Source: an uncultured cyanobacterium
GTDB lineage: Bacteria > Cyanobacteriota > Cyanobacteriia > PCC-6307 > Cyanobiaceae
DNA: 64,000 nt
Assembly: GCA_903871775.1 (NCBI GenBank)
Contig: CAIQIA010000007.1
Location: 62,001 to 126,000, forward strand
Direction of reading: 5' to 3'
Under the pieces are notes generated by a model. That model made no database searches and was not told where the DNA came from. It worked only from the letters and a program-made list of their open reading frames with translations. Made by a program: the position numbers and the translations under genes. Each line of letters opens with the position of its first letter. Position 1 is the first letter of the stretch. Shown piece by piece: positions 18,833-28,199 of the stretch.

Positions 18833-20637
18833 GCCGTGAACACACCGCTGCCGTGGGATGCCGACGCCGTGATCAGGGCTTCGACCTGGGCCGCAGAGAG
18901 GGTGGGTCGATAGCTCAAAATCAGGGCCGCCAGACCGGCCAGGTGGGGCGTGGCCATCGAGGTGCCACTGAGATACCCGAAGGTGTTGGCGAGCAGGGTC
19001 GAATAGATGTTCACCCCAGGGGCCGTGACGTAGTCCAGCGGTGTGCTGCCGGCACGGTTCGAGAAGCTGGCCATCGTGCCATTGAGATCAACAGCCCCCA
19101 CGGCCATGCCCACCGAGGCGGCATAGGCGGCCGGATAGCCGACGGTGGCGGCGCCGTCGTTACCGGCGGCCATGACCACCACCACCCCACGGGCGGCCGC
19201 ATCCTGGATGGCCGCCTGCAGATCGGGGCTGCCCGTGCCACCACCGAGGCTCAGGTTGATCACCCGGGCCCCGTTCGCCGTGGCGTACCGCACACCGTTG
19301 GCGATGGCGGCATAGGTGCCGCTGCCGGCGGCATCGAGCACCCGCACCGGCATGATCCGGGCGCCGTAGGCCACACCGGTCTGGCCGCTGCCGTTGTTCT
19401 CGGCGGCGATGGTGCCCGCCACATGGGTGCCGTGGCCATTGAGATCCATCGGATCGTTGTCATTGGAGACGAAATCCCAGCCCCGGCTGTCGTCGATGAA
19501 GCCGTTGTTGTCGTCATCGATGCCATTGCCGGCAATCTCCCCCGGGTTGGTCCAGAGGCTGGCGTCCAGGTCTGTGTGCAGGGTGTCCACACCGGTGTCG
19601 ACCACGGCCACGGTGATGCCGGCCCCGGTCACCCCCGCCGCCCAGGCGGTCGGGGCACCGACGCGATCCAGGCCCCAGAAGACCCCGCCCAGGGGGGCCT
19701 GCCGCGCCAGGGGCTGGCCGGTGAGCAGATCGAGCGCACGGGCGACGCTGGCCTCGCCATAGCCGTCGACACTGCTGAAGCCCACGGGCGGTGGTGGCGG
19801 CGTCTGATCTGTGGCCACCACCGTGTAGGTGCCGGTGTAGCCATCGGCGAAGGCCCCGGCATCCAGGTAAAGGGTCGTCGTCGCCGACGCCGTGTACGTG
19901 ATCAGCGCATTGCGGGTGGTGCTGCCGGCGTCATCATTCGCCGCCAGCTGCACCCCCGCGCCATCCCGCAGCACCAGCGCCGGATCGGCCAGAGAGGTGC
20001 CGTTGAGCTGAAAGTCGTAGGTGCGGCCGGCGGTCACCGCCACCGAGAACCAGTCGTGGTCGCCCAGCACTTCGAGGGTGCCCGTGCGGCTGCCGCCCAC
20101 CGGCACACTGCCCGTGGTCGTGGGGGCGGCGGCGAAATCATCCGGCGGCGGTGCGGGCGTCACATCCGCCACCGACACGCGATAGCTGCCGGTGAGGGAA
20201 TCCCTGAAGGCCCCGGCTTCGAGGTAAAAGCGGCCGCTGGCGGTCGGGGTGTAGAGGATCAGCGAATGGCGGGTGCCTTCGGCATCGTCATTGGTGGCCA
20301 GCAGGGCACCGCTGGCACTGCGCAGCCGCAGCAGCGGATCACTCAGGGTCACGCCCGTTTCCCGCAGGGCATAGGTGCGGTTGGCGGTCAGGTCGACGGC
20401 GAACCAGTCGCGGTCGCGGCGGACCTCGAGCACACCGGTGCTGCTGCCGCCCACCGCCACCCTGCCGGTGGTGCCGGTGTTGGCGGCATAGTCATCGACC
20501 GCCAGGGCCTGGGCCAGACCATGGGCCTCAGGCAATCCGTAGGCCTGGGCGGCCCAGGGGCCGTAGGCAGCCCCGAGGCGCTCGAGCCCCCCCAGGCGCC
20601 GGGCCAGACCATCGCGTTCGACCACAGGCATCGTCAA
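18829..20637 (-). CDS. Subtilisin-like serine peptidase (S8), paralogue of the next one
   Basis: A 602-residue protease with the same layout as the protein at 16521-18383. Two N-terminal beta domains lie at about 60-160 and 178-278 (DWFAVDL, DWFSVAV, NDDA), followed by a catalytic domain with Asp347 (VVDTGVD), His402 (NGHGTHVAGT) and Ser560 (SGTSMATPHLAG). The acidic insert NGIDDDNNGFIDD is conserved. It has no Sec signal and ends soon after the catalytic domain. It is the first gene of the four-gene minus-strand run and starts 66 nt from the divergent YciI-like gene, so the promoter should lie in 20638-20703. Confidence 0.94.
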   Translation of the reverse strand: MTMPVVERDGLARRLGGLERLGAAYGPWAAQAYGLPEAHGLAQALAVDDYAANTGTTGRVAVGGSSTGVLEVRRDRDWFAVDLTANRTYALRETGVTLSDPLLRLRSASGALLATNDDAEGTRHSLILYTPTASGRFYLEAGAFRDSLTGSYRVSVADVTPAPPPDDFAAAPTTTGSVPVGGSRTGTLEVLGDHDWFSVAVTAGRTYDFQLNGTSLADPALVLRDGAGVQLAANDDAGSTTRNALITYTASATTTLYLDAGAFADGYTGTYTVVATDQTPPPPPVGFSSVDGYGEASVARALDLLTGQPLARQAPLGGVFWGLDRVGAPTAWAAGVTGAGITVAVVDTGVDTLHTDLDASLWTNPGEIAGNGIDDDNNGFIDDSRGWDFVSNDNDPMDLNGHGTHVAGTIAAENNGSGQTGVAYGARIMPVRVLDAAGSGTYAAIANGVRYATANGARVINLSLGGGTGSPDLQAAIQDAAARGVVVVMAAGNDGAATVGYPAAYAASVGMAVGAVDLNGTMASFSNRAGSTPLDYVTAPGVNIYSTLLANTFGYLSGTSMATPHLAGLAALILSYRPTLSAAQVEALITASASHGSGVFTA

Positions 20638-20703
20638 CTCCCTGTTGGAGCCAACCTAGGTGCGGTGGCGGCGCCAGGCTGACGGTCGGCGCCCTGCACC
20701 CCC

Positions 20704-21000
20704 ATGCCCTGGTTCGTGAAGACCGAAACCTTCAGCCGCCCCGCCGCCACGCTGCACGAGGCCCTGGCCGCCCACCGCGCCTGGGTCGATGGGTTGCGGG
20801 CCCGGGGGGTGCGCATCAGCAGCGGCTACCGGGTTGACGGGGCCGGGCAACCCGGCGGCGGCGGGCTGCTGCTGCTCGAAGCCGACGACCACGCCAGCGC
20901 CGAGGCGCTGATCCGCCAGGACCCCATGCTGCAGAGCGGCGGGGTCGACTGGCAGCTGCACGGCTGGCGGCCGGTGGTCGGCAACCTCGACGTCACGTAA
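20704..21000 (+). CDS. YciI-family protein
   Basis: A 98-residue protein beginning MPWFVKTETF, with HRAWVDGLRARG, GGGLLLLEADDHASAEALI and QDPMLQSGGVDW. These are the conserved parts of the YciI-like ferredoxin-fold family (HxxW/H near residue 24, DPF-like near the end). The biochemical role is unknown; some relatives are fused to metabolic enzymes. It ends 14 nt before the carotenoid oxygenase gene on the same strand, so the two are probably co-transcribed. Confidence 0.85.
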   Translation: MPWFVKTETFSRPAATLHEALAAHRAWVDGLRARGVRISSGYRVDGAGQPGGGGLLLLEADDHASAEALIRQDPMLQSGGVDWQLHGWRPVVGNLDVT

Positions 21001-21014
21001 CAGTCTGTGACGTC

Positions 21015-22541
21015 ATGATGGGCGGCAGCTTCCGGCCCGCCCCCATGACCGTCGCCCCCACCCCCGCCGCCGCCCGCGGCTACGACCGGGCCGACTGGGC
21101 CAGCGGCTTCCGCAACGTCGGCCAGGAGCTGAACGCCGTGCCCCTGCGCCCCAGCCGCGGCAGCCTCCCCGCCGGCCTGGTGGGCAGCCTGTATCGCAAC
21201 GGGCCGGGCCGTCTCGAACGGGGCGGGCAGTGGGTGCACCATCCGTTCGATGGCGACGGCATGGTGTGGGCGCTGCGCTTCGACGGTGATGGCGGCGCCC
21301 TGCTCAGCAACCGCTTCGTGCGCACCGAGGGCTGGCAGGCCGAAGAACAGGCCGGCCGCTTTCTCTACCGCGGCGTCTTCGGCACCCAGAAACCCGGCGG
21401 CCCGCTGGCCAACGCCTTCGACGTGCGGCTCAAGAACATCGCCAACACCCATGTGGTGCGCCTGGGGGATCGGCTGCTGGCCCTGTGGGAGGCCGCCGGC
21501 CCCCATGAGCTCGACCCCGACAGCCTCGACACCCGCGGCCTCACCACCCTCGACGGCGTGCTCAAGCCCGGTGAGGCCTTCAGTGCCCACCCCCGCTTTG
21601 ACCCGGGCCACCAGGGCCGTCCGCGGATGGTCACCTTCAGTGTCCGCACCGGCCCCCGCAGCAGCCTGCGGCTGCTCGAGTTCGCCACGGCCGACGATCC
21701 GGCCAGCGGCGAACGGGCCGGCCAGCTGATCAGCGAACGGCGCGACAGCTTCGCCGGCTTCGCCTTTCTGCACGACTTCGCCATCACCCCCGACTGGGCG
21801 GTGTTTCTGCAGAACGCCGTGCGCTTCAACCCGGTGCCGTTCGTGCTGGGCCAGAAGGGGGCCGGCCAGTGCCTCACCTCAGACCCCGGCGGCCAGGCGA
21901 AGTTCTGGCTCGTGCCCCGGGCCGGTGGTCGCCATGCCGGCAAGCCGCCGCGCATCATCGATGCCCCCGACGGCTTCGTGTTCCATCACCTCAATGCCTG
22001 GCAGGACGGCGAGACCGTGGTGGTCGAGAGCATCTACTACAGCGATTTCCCCGCCATCGGCCCCGACCAGGACTTCCGCTCGATCGACTTCGACCTGATC
22101 CCCGAGGGCCTGCTCGAGCAGTGCCGCATCGACCTGGCCAGCGGCACCGTGACGACCACACGGCTGAGTGAACGCTGCTGCGAATTCGCGATGGTCAACC
22201 CCAACTGCGAGGGGCTGCCCAGCCGCTACGGCTGGATGGCCGTCGCCGAACGCGAGAGCGGCAATGATCCGCTGCAGGCGATCAAGAAGCTCGACCTGGT
22301 CAGCGGTGAACGGCGGGTCTGGAGCGTCGCTCCGCGTGGCTTCGTCAGCGAACCGCTGATGGTGCCGGCCCCGGGGGCCACCGCCGAAGACGAGGGCTGG
22401 CTGCTGGTGCCGGTCTGGAACGGGGCCCGCTGCGCCAGCGACCTGGTGGTGCTCGATGCCGCCAGCCTGGCCGAATGCGCGGTGCTTGAGCTGCCGCTGG
22501 CCATTCCCTACGGGCTGCACGGCAGCTGGGTGCCGACCTGA
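21015..22541 (+). CDS. Carotenoid oxygenase (RPE65/CCD family)
   Basis: The family uses a four-histidine-bound Fe(II) to cleave or isomerise carotenoids or apocarotenoids. The four histidines are visible: His192 (SAHPRFDP), His253 (FLHDFAITPD), the FVFHHLNAW pair at 324-325, and His502 (YGLHGSW). LVGSLYRNGPG and HHPFDGDGM are the usual N-terminal signatures. It is 508 residues from ATG 21015; ATG 21045 is a plausible alternative start. The product cannot be predicted from sequence. The last 34 nt overlap the convergent rdgB gene. Confidence 0.93.
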   Translation: MMGGSFRPAPMTVAPTPAAARGYDRADWASGFRNVGQELNAVPLRPSRGSLPAGLVGSLYRNGPGRLERGGQWVHHPFDGDGMVWALRFDGDGGALLSNRFVRTEGWQAEEQAGRFLYRGVFGTQKPGGPLANAFDVRLKNIANTHVVRLGDRLLALWEAAGPHELDPDSLDTRGLTTLDGVLKPGEAFSAHPRFDPGHQGRPRMVTFSVRTGPRSSLRLLEFATADDPASGERAGQLISERRDSFAGFAFLHDFAITPDWAVFLQNAVRFNPVPFVLGQKGAGQCLTSDPGGQAKFWLVPRAGGRHAGKPPRIIDAPDGFVFHHLNAWQDGETVVVESIYYSDFPAIGPDQDFRSIDFDLIPEGLLEQCRIDLASGTVTTTRLSERCCEFAMVNPNCEGLPSRYGWMAVAERESGNDPLQAIKKLDLVSGERRVWSVAPRGFVSEPLMVPAPGATAEDEGWLLVPVWNGARCASDLVVLDAASLAECAVLELPLAIPYGLHGSWVPT

Positions 22542-23134
22542 AGCAGCTGCCGCAAAGGCGGTTCGAGCAAGGCGAAGGCCCGGCCCCGATGGCCGACGCA
22601 CCCCTTGATGTCGCGATCGAGCTCGGCGAAGGTGAGCCCCAGGTCGGGCACCAGAAACACCGGGTCGTAGCCGAAGCCCCCCTCCCCCCGCGGGGCCTGC
22701 AGGATCTCGCCTGGGCAATGGCCCTCCACCTCCAGCAGCACCCGGCCATCGGGGGCAGCCAGGGCGAGGGCCGCCACGAAGCGGGCCCCACGGCCGGCCC
22801 CGGGATCGGCCGCCAGGGCCTGGGCCAGTTCGCGCAGCAGACGGTCGATGCGGGCCCCGTCAGTGGCGGCGTAGCGGGCCGAGTGGATGCCCGGGGCGCC
22901 CCCGAGGGCAGCGACGCAGAGGCCCGAATCATCGGCCAGGGCCCAGGCGCCGCTGGCCCGGGCCACCGCCACCGCCTTGAGCCGGGCGTTCTCGGCGAAG
23001 GTGCTGCCGGTCTCCTCCACCTCGAGCCCCGGGGGCTGGGGCCGCACCTGCACCGGCAGGGCCGCCAGCAGCCCCGCAAACTCGCGCACCTTGCCGGCGT
23101 TGCCGCTGGCGATCACCAGATCCACCACCGCCAT
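22508..23134 (-). CDS. rdgB: Non-canonical purine NTP pyrophosphatase (RdgB/HAM1)
   Basis: The enzyme hydrolyses dITP, dXTP and XTP to monophosphates and keeps damaged purines out of DNA. The 208-residue protein has IASGNAGKVREF at the start, ADDSGLCVAALGGAPGIHSARYA and GFGYDPVFLV, all family hallmarks. GAPG-IHSARY and the GFGYDP loop contain the base and phosphate contacts. The gene is 5 nt downstream of the phosphohexomutase gene on the same strand and likely co-transcribed with it. Confidence 0.95.
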   Translation of the reverse strand: MAVVDLVIASGNAGKVREFAGLLAALPVQVRPQPPGLEVEETGSTFAENARLKAVAVARASGAWALADDSGLCVAALGGAPGIHSARYAATDGARIDRLLRELAQALAADPGAGRGARFVAALALAAPDGRVLLEVEGHCPGEILQAPRGEGGFGYDPVFLVPDLGLTFAELDRDIKGCVGHRGRAFALLEPPLRQLLQVGTQLPCSP

Positions 23135-23139
23135 CGCCC

Positions 23140-24591
23140 TCAGGCCGCCAGGGCCAGTTCGCGGGCCCAGGCCAGCACCTCGGCCACCCGGCCCTCGTCC
23201 GGTGCCTCGCAGTAGAGGCGCAGCAGGGGTTCGGTGCCCGAGAAGCGCAGCATCAGCCAGTGGCTGGGGCCCAGCCGCAGCTTGACGCCATCGGTCGCGG
23301 TCACCTCCTGCACCGGCGCCCCGGCCACCACCGTCGGCGGCGCCTCCTGCAGCAGCCGCTCGAAGCGGGCGCGGGTCTCCATGTCGGGCAGGCGCAGGTC
23401 GAGGCGGTCGTAGTGGCTGGCGCCGCCGCAGCGGGCCTGCAGGGCGTCGAGGCGCGCCCCCAGGGGCTGGCCGCCCTCCACCAGGGCCTCGAGCAGCAGC
23501 AGGGCCGCGAAGCTGGCATCCCGCTCGGGCAGGTGCATGCCGAAGCCGACCCCGCCCGATTCCTCACCCCCCACCAGCACGCCGCCGCTGAGCATTTCGC
23601 TGGCGATGTACTTGAACCCCACGGGCTTCTCGATCACCTCGCGGCCCACGTCTTCGGCCACCAGCCGCATCAGGTCAGAACCGCTCACGGTCTTGATCAC
23701 GCTGCCGGCCAGCCCCCGGGCCCGCGCCAGATGGTCGATGAACAGCGGCATCAGCAGCTGGGTGCTGCAGAACCGGCCCCGCTCATCAACGGCGGCGATG
23801 CGGTCGCCATCACCGTCGAAGACGATGCCCACCGCCGGCCGGCCGGCGGCCGTGGACGCCTGCACCTCGGCGATCAGCTGGCCCAGGTAGGGGGCCAGGG
23901 GTTCGGGGGGGTGGCCGCCGAAGAGGGGATCCCGCTGGGAGCGGATCTCGCGCACCGCATCACCCAGCAGGGCCGGCAGGCCACCGGCGGCCGACCCGTG
24001 CATCGGATCAACGATCACCGCCAGGCCCAGCTGCTCGAGGCCCCGGCGCAGGGCGCCGGTGTCGACCCGGCCCCGCAGGCCGTCGAGGTACTCGGCCATG
24101 CCTTCGAAACAGGGCGTCTCGCCCGGTTCGGGCACGCTCACGCCCCCGGCCTGCAGCCGGCGCTCCACCCGGGCGGTGAAGTCGCCCTCCACCGAACCAC
24201 CGAAGTGGCCCTTGATCTTCAGACCCAGCCATTCGGGCGGGTTGTGGCTGGCGGTGATCACCAGGGCCCCCAGGGCCCGGCGCTGCACCACAGCCCAGCT
24301 GCAGGCGGGTGTCGGCACCGGATCGGGGGCCAGCAGCGGCTCGAGCCCCACCCCCCGCACGGCGGCGGCGATGGCGGCGGCCAGTTCGGGGGCCAGAAAA
24401 CGGCGGTCACAGCCGATCACCACCGTGCGGCTGTCGAGCCCGTCGGGGGCCGAATGGGCCAGCTCGGCGGCGGCGGCGGCGGCCACGGGCAGCAGCCGCT
24501 CGAGGGTGATGTCAACCCCGAGCACCCCCCGCCAGCCGTCGGTGCCGAAGGCGATCGGGGCCGGCCGCAGCGGCAGGGGAGCGGAACCCAT
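23140..24591 (-). CDS. Phosphoglucomutase/phosphomannomutase family protein
   Basis: A 483-residue alpha-D-phosphohexomutase. It shows the N-terminal GTDGWRG, the phosphoserine loop TASHNPP with Ser115, the metal loop DGDGDR, the sugar-binding loop GGEESGG and the phosphate-binding RFSGTEP. All four active-site loops are intact. It would interconvert hexose 1- and 6-phosphates for glycogen or nucleotide sugars; which hexose cannot be told from sequence. Its start codon touches the stop of the MBL-fold gene by 1 nt. Confidence 0.95.
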   Translation of the reverse strand: MGSAPLPLRPAPIAFGTDGWRGVLGVDITLERLLPVAAAAAAELAHSAPDGLDSRTVVIGCDRRFLAPELAAAIAAAVRGVGLEPLLAPDPVPTPACSWAVVQRRALGALVITASHNPPEWLGLKIKGHFGGSVEGDFTARVERRLQAGGVSVPEPGETPCFEGMAEYLDGLRGRVDTGALRRGLEQLGLAVIVDPMHGSAAGGLPALLGDAVREIRSQRDPLFGGHPPEPLAPYLGQLIAEVQASTAAGRPAVGIVFDGDGDRIAAVDERGRFCSTQLLMPLFIDHLARARGLAGSVIKTVSGSDLMRLVAEDVGREVIEKPVGFKYIASEMLSGGVLVGGEESGGVGFGMHLPERDASFAALLLLEALVEGGQPLGARLDALQARCGGASHYDRLDLRLPDMETRARFERLLQEAPPTVVAGAPVQEVTATDGVKLRLGPSHWLMLRFSGTEPLLRLYCEAPDEGRVAEVLAWARELALAA

Positions 24592-25343
24592 CAGCGTGGC
24601 GAAAGCTCATAGCAGTGTCCCGGATCGGGGTCCACGAACCGGGTCGGGGGGTGCCGGCGGGCCAGCTGCGCCTCCAGGTCGGCGGGGGCGGGTTCGGCTC
24701 GCAGCAGCCGGTCGATCAGGCCGCTGAAGCGCACGCCGCCCCCGGCACTGCTGGCCAGCAGCCAGGCCGGCGCGAACCGCTCCAGCAGCTCGGGCACCAC
24801 GGCCCGGCCCCGCACGAAGGGCCCACCCAGCGGCAGCGACAGGTCAATGACGGGGGTGATCACGGCCGTGAGCGGCCGCTGGGGCAGCGACCGGTCCAGA
24901 AACCCGTGGGGCTCCACGTAAAGGCTGGCGCCGCCGGCGCCCGTCTCGTGCAGCAGATAACCGTTCTCGACCTGGGGCACCGCAGCGCCGGCGCTGGCGC
25001 GCACCTCAAGGCCCTGGCCCTGCCACACCTCCCCGGGCCGCAGCACGGTGGTGTCGCTGAAGCCGATCCGCCGCGCCACCACCACCGCCCCGGCCGACCC
25101 CAGCACCGGCAGGGTCTTGGGCAGCTGGGCCAGGGTCTCGGGATGGGCGTGGTCGGCCAGGCCCTGGGTCAGCAGCAGCAGGTCGAGGTCGGCGGGGATG
25201 GGCCACTCCCGCGGCTGCCGCCCCTCGATCAGCCAGGCGGCGCCCCCGAAGCGCAGGGGACCCACCAGCCAGGGATCGAGCAGCACCCGCAGGCCGGCGA
25301 TCTCGAGCAACCAGCCGTTGGCTCCGAAGTAGGTGGCCTTCAC
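24591..25343 (-). CDS. MBL-fold protein with degenerate metal-binding motif
   Basis: A 250-residue protein starting with GTG 25343 (product VKATYFGANGWLLEI), chosen because the family begins there and it clears the divergent gene; an ATG at 25400 would overlap that gene. WLLEIAGLRVLLDPWLVG is a typical lactamase-like beginning. The usual HxHxDH is QGLADH (in LLTQGLADHAH), so the first two metal ligands are missing. This degeneracy is, as I recall, shared by plant and cyanobacterial relatives. It may be a non-canonical hydrolase or a binding protein. Confidence 0.82.
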   Translation of the reverse strand: MKATYFGANGWLLEIAGLRVLLDPWLVGPLRFGGAAWLIEGRQPREWPIPADLDLLLLTQGLADHAHPETLAQLPKTLPVLGSAGAVVVARRIGFSDTTVLRPGEVWQGQGLEVRASAGAAVPQVENGYLLHETGAGGASLYVEPHGFLDRSLPQRPLTAVITPVIDLSLPLGGPFVRGRAVVPELLERFAPAWLLASSAGGGVRFSGLIDRLLRAEPAPADLEAQLARRHPPTRFVDPDPGHCYELSPR

Positions 25344-25384
25344 CGCGCTGCAACCGGGGGTCGGCCCCCTTCTAGCCTGGGCCG

Positions 25385-26812
25385 ATGGCGGATGACGCAC
25401 TGCTCACCGACCGGCAGCTGCGGGGCTGGCTGCGCTGCCGCCGCCGGGCCTGGCTCGACCGCCATGGAGACCCCGCCATCCCCCGCTGGAATCCCCACCG
25501 GGAGCTGCAGCTGGTCGACCGGGAGCGCCGCCTGGCCCCCTGGCCGGCTTCAGCCCGCGGCGACCGGCGCAGCGCCGGCGAACGCCTGGCCGCCGGGCCC
25601 GAAGCCGTGCGCCAGCTGCTGCTGCGCCGGGACCACTGGCGCGGCCGGCCGACGCTGCTGCTGCGGCGCCCCGGCGCCAGCCGCCTGGGCCCCTTCGGTT
25701 TCGTGCCGGTGCTGCTGCAGCCAGGCCGCCACGGCACCCGCGAACACCGGCTCACCCTGGCGTTCTGGGGGCGGCTGCTGGAACCCGCCCTGGGCCGCAG
25801 CCCCGGCGAAGGCCTGCTGCTCGACGACCGCGGCGGCCGCGAACGGGTGCGGCTCGACGGCAGCCTGCAGCCCCAGCTCGACCAGGCCCTCGAGCGGCTG
25901 CGGCGGGACCGGGATCTGACGGAACCCCCCGACCTCACCAGCGACCGGCGCAAATGCGTGCTCTGCCGCTGGCGCAGCGCCTGCGACCGGGTCGCCGAGG
26001 CCGAAGGCCACCTGAGCCAGGTGAGCGGCATCGGCGGCAAGCGGCGCGAACAGCTGCAGGGGCTGGGCATCGTCGACCGGGCGGCCCTGGCCGCCACCGA
26101 TGGCCCCTGGCTGATGGACCGCCTCGAGCAGCAGGGGGAACGGCGGCCCGAACTGGCCCTCGAGCTGATCGCCCAGGCCCGCTGCCAGGAACTGGGCCAC
26201 GCCGACCACCTCGATCCCGCCGATCCCCTGCCCGAACTGACAGAAGCCCCCGGGGTGCTGATCTACGACATCGAATCGGACCCCGACGCCCGGGAGGATT
26301 TTCTGCACGGGTTTCTGGTGTTGCCGCGGGGCCCCGATGGCCGCCTGGTGGATCCGGCCGCGGGCCGCTACCTGCCGCTGCTGACCCTGAAGGAGCAGGG
26401 AGAGGCCCGCGGCTGGCAACGATTGCAGGGGCGGCTGGCCCGCCATCAGGGCTGGCCGGTGCTGCATTACGGCGAGACCGAGGCCATCGCCCTGCGGCGG
26501 CTGGCCCAACGCCAGGGGAGCCCCGGCCCGGCGGGGCTGATCGATCTGCACCAGCGGCTGCGGCGCCACTGGCGGCTGCCGGTCGACAGCTACGGCCTCA
26601 AGGCGGTGGCCGGCTGGCGCGGCTTCCGCTGGAGCCAGCCCGCCGCCGAGGGGGCCCGCTGCGTGCTGTGGTGGCGCCGCTGGCGCCAGCGGGGCGACCG
26701 CCGCGATCTGCAGCGCATCTTCCGTTACAACCACGACGACTGCCTGGCCACCTGGGCCGTGGCTCAGTGGCTGCTCGGCGACGACAGCAGCAGCCCGCCG
26801 AGTTCGGGCTGA
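25385..26812 (+). CDS. TM0106-type RecB-like nuclease with C-terminal RNase H-like domain
   Basis: A 475-residue protein. The N-terminal half is RecB-like and ends in the cysteine cluster KCVLCRWRSAC, probably two or three ligands of an iron-sulfur cluster. A short helix-hairpin-helix-like segment follows (QVSGIGGKRREQLQGLGI). The C-terminal part has YDIESDPD and YNHDDCLATW, the conserved acids of the RNase H-like exonuclease fold. The biological substrate is unknown, with DNA repair most likely. Its last 49 nt overlap the convergent ygfZ. Confidence 0.85.
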   Translation: MADDALLTDRQLRGWLRCRRRAWLDRHGDPAIPRWNPHRELQLVDRERRLAPWPASARGDRRSAGERLAAGPEAVRQLLLRRDHWRGRPTLLLRRPGASRLGPFGFVPVLLQPGRHGTREHRLTLAFWGRLLEPALGRSPGEGLLLDDRGGRERVRLDGSLQPQLDQALERLRRDRDLTEPPDLTSDRRKCVLCRWRSACDRVAEAEGHLSQVSGIGGKRREQLQGLGIVDRAALAATDGPWLMDRLEQQGERRPELALELIAQARCQELGHADHLDPADPLPELTEAPGVLIYDIESDPDAREDFLHGFLVLPRGPDGRLVDPAAGRYLPLLTLKEQGEARGWQRLQGRLARHQGWPVLHYGETEAIALRRLAQRQGSPGPAGLIDLHQRLRRHWRLPVDSYGLKAVAGWRGFRWSQPAAEGARCVLWWRRWRQRGDRRDLQRIFRYNHDDCLATWAVAQWLLGDDSSSPPSSG

Positions 26813-27588
26813 TCCAGGGCCTCGCGACGCACCATCGCCAGGCCGACGGCACCGCCGGCCCAGGGCACGACGGTGGTGACACGGCCGAGCCGGCGGCCCT
26901 CGGGGCCCGTGAGCTCATGGCCGGCCTCGGGCACCGGCCCGCCGGGGGGGCACCACCAACGCCGCAGCCGCTGGCGCACCCCATCGCGCGACTGCAGCTT
27001 GGCCAGGGTCTCCTGGCCCAGGTAACACCCCTTGCTGAGGCTCACCCGCTCATCCAGCCCCAGCTCGAAGGGGTTGTGGTCGTCGTTGAGTTCGGCCGGC
27101 GCCGCCGGGATGCCCTGGCGGCAGCGCAGCCACGCCCACAGCAGCGGATCGGGGGCCGCCGTCGTGCCGTCGGGTCGACGGTGATGGCAGCGGGCCGGCA
27201 GCCCCCAGAAGTCGTCGCCGGCGGCCGCATCGCCCGTCGGCAGCAGCTCCACCACCAGCTCCAGGGGCTCGAGGGCCCCGAGGGTCACCCGATCGGCGGG
27301 GAACAGCACCCGGTCAAGGGCCTGGCGCACCGCAGCGGCATCGCCGGCCTCCACATCCAGCAGGGCCCCGTCGCTGGTGGCCTCCACCGTGGCCAGGGCC
27401 CGCAGCCGCGCCGTGGCCGTGACGCAGCAGGTGGGCCGGCGCTCGCCCGGCGCCAGGTCCAGCAGCGCCTGGGTGGTCTGGCCATGCAGCACCCGCAGGG
27501 CATCGGGACCCTGGAGCGGCAGCCGCCAGAGGGGCAGGGTCAGGGCCAGGGGCAGGGGCGGCAGGGCCCAGGGATCGGCCGTGGTCAT
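26764..27588 (-). CDS. ygfZ: Folate-binding YgfZ/GcvT-like protein
   Basis: YgfZ-type proteins use tetrahydrofolate in the assembly or repair of iron-sulfur enzymes. The 274-residue protein contains the diagnostic KGCYLGQET, with the conserved Cys, together with [14 protein letters not shown] and [12 protein letters not shown]. Its start overlaps pyrE by 4 nt (the pyrE stop), giving a pyrE-ygfZ operon. The 3' end overlaps the convergent nuclease by 49 nt. Confidence 0.92.
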   Translation of the reverse strand: MTTADPWALPPLPLALTLPLWRLPLQGPDALRVLHGQTTQALLDLAPGERRPTCCVTATARLRALATVEATSDGALLDVEAGDAAAVRQALDRVLFPADRVTLGALEPLELVVELLPTGDAAAGDDFWGLPARCHHRRPDGTTAAPDPLLWAWLRCRQGIPAAPAELNDDHNPFELGLDERVSLSKGCYLGQETLAKLQSRDGVRQRLRRWWCPPGGPVPEAGHELTGPEGRRLGRVTTVVPWAGGAVGLAMVRREALDQPELGGLLLSSPSSH

Positions 27589-28133
27589 GGCGCCGCCGCG
27601 GCAACCTCGGCGAGACGCACCAGGGCGCAGAGTTCGAGGCCGGCGGCGGCGAAGGCGGCCGCACCCCCCTCCTCCCGATCGACGATCGTCACCACCCGCT
27701 GCACGCGGTAGCCGGCCTCCCGCAGCTGGGTCACGGCCTTGAGGGCCGACCCGCCGCTGGTGACCACGTCTTCGAGAACCGTCACCAGCGCCCCGGGGGC
27801 GGGCAGCGGGCCCTCCAGCCAGGCACCGGTGCCATGGCCCTTGGCCTCCTTGCGCACGATCAGGGCATCGAGGTCGCGGCCGGCCTGGGCGGCGACCAGG
27901 GCGACGCTGCTCACCAGGGGGTCGGCCCCCAGGGTCAGCCCCGCCACGGCCAGGGCCTCGGGCTCCACCAGGGCCAGCAGCCGGGGGGCGAGCAGGGCCG
28001 ACCCGCGGCCGCTGAGGGTCACCGGCTTGCAGTTGACGTAATGGGAACTGGTGCGACCCGACGCCAGGGTGAAGCTGCCACGGCGGTAGGCCCGTTCGGC
28101 CAGCATCGCCAGCAGAGGGTCAAGGGCGGTCAT
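27585..28133 (-). CDS. pyrE: Orotate phosphoribosyltransferase
   Basis: PyrE makes orotidine 5'-phosphate from orotate and PRPP in pyrimidine synthesis. The 182-residue protein has [19 protein letters not shown] at the start, [13 protein letters not shown] for the flexible catalytic loop (Lys and His), and the PRPP motif [11 protein letters not shown]. All key elements are present. It leads the pyrE-ygfZ pair; the promoter should lie in 28134-28199, shared with a divergent secreted protein gene. Confidence 0.95.
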   Translation of the reverse strand: MTALDPLLAMLAERAYRRGSFTLASGRTSSHYVNCKPVTLSGRGSALLAPRLLALVEPEALAVAGLTLGADPLVSSVALVAAQAGRDLDALIVRKEAKGHGTGAWLEGPLPAPGALVTVLEDVVTSGGSALKAVTQLREAGYRVQRVVTIVDREEGGAAAFAAAGLELCALVRLAEVAAAAP

Positions 28134-28199
28134 GCGGCTGGCACGGCGGTGGTTCCGTTTCTACCGTGCTGGGCACAACCCTGTATCTCTTTCCGGGCG

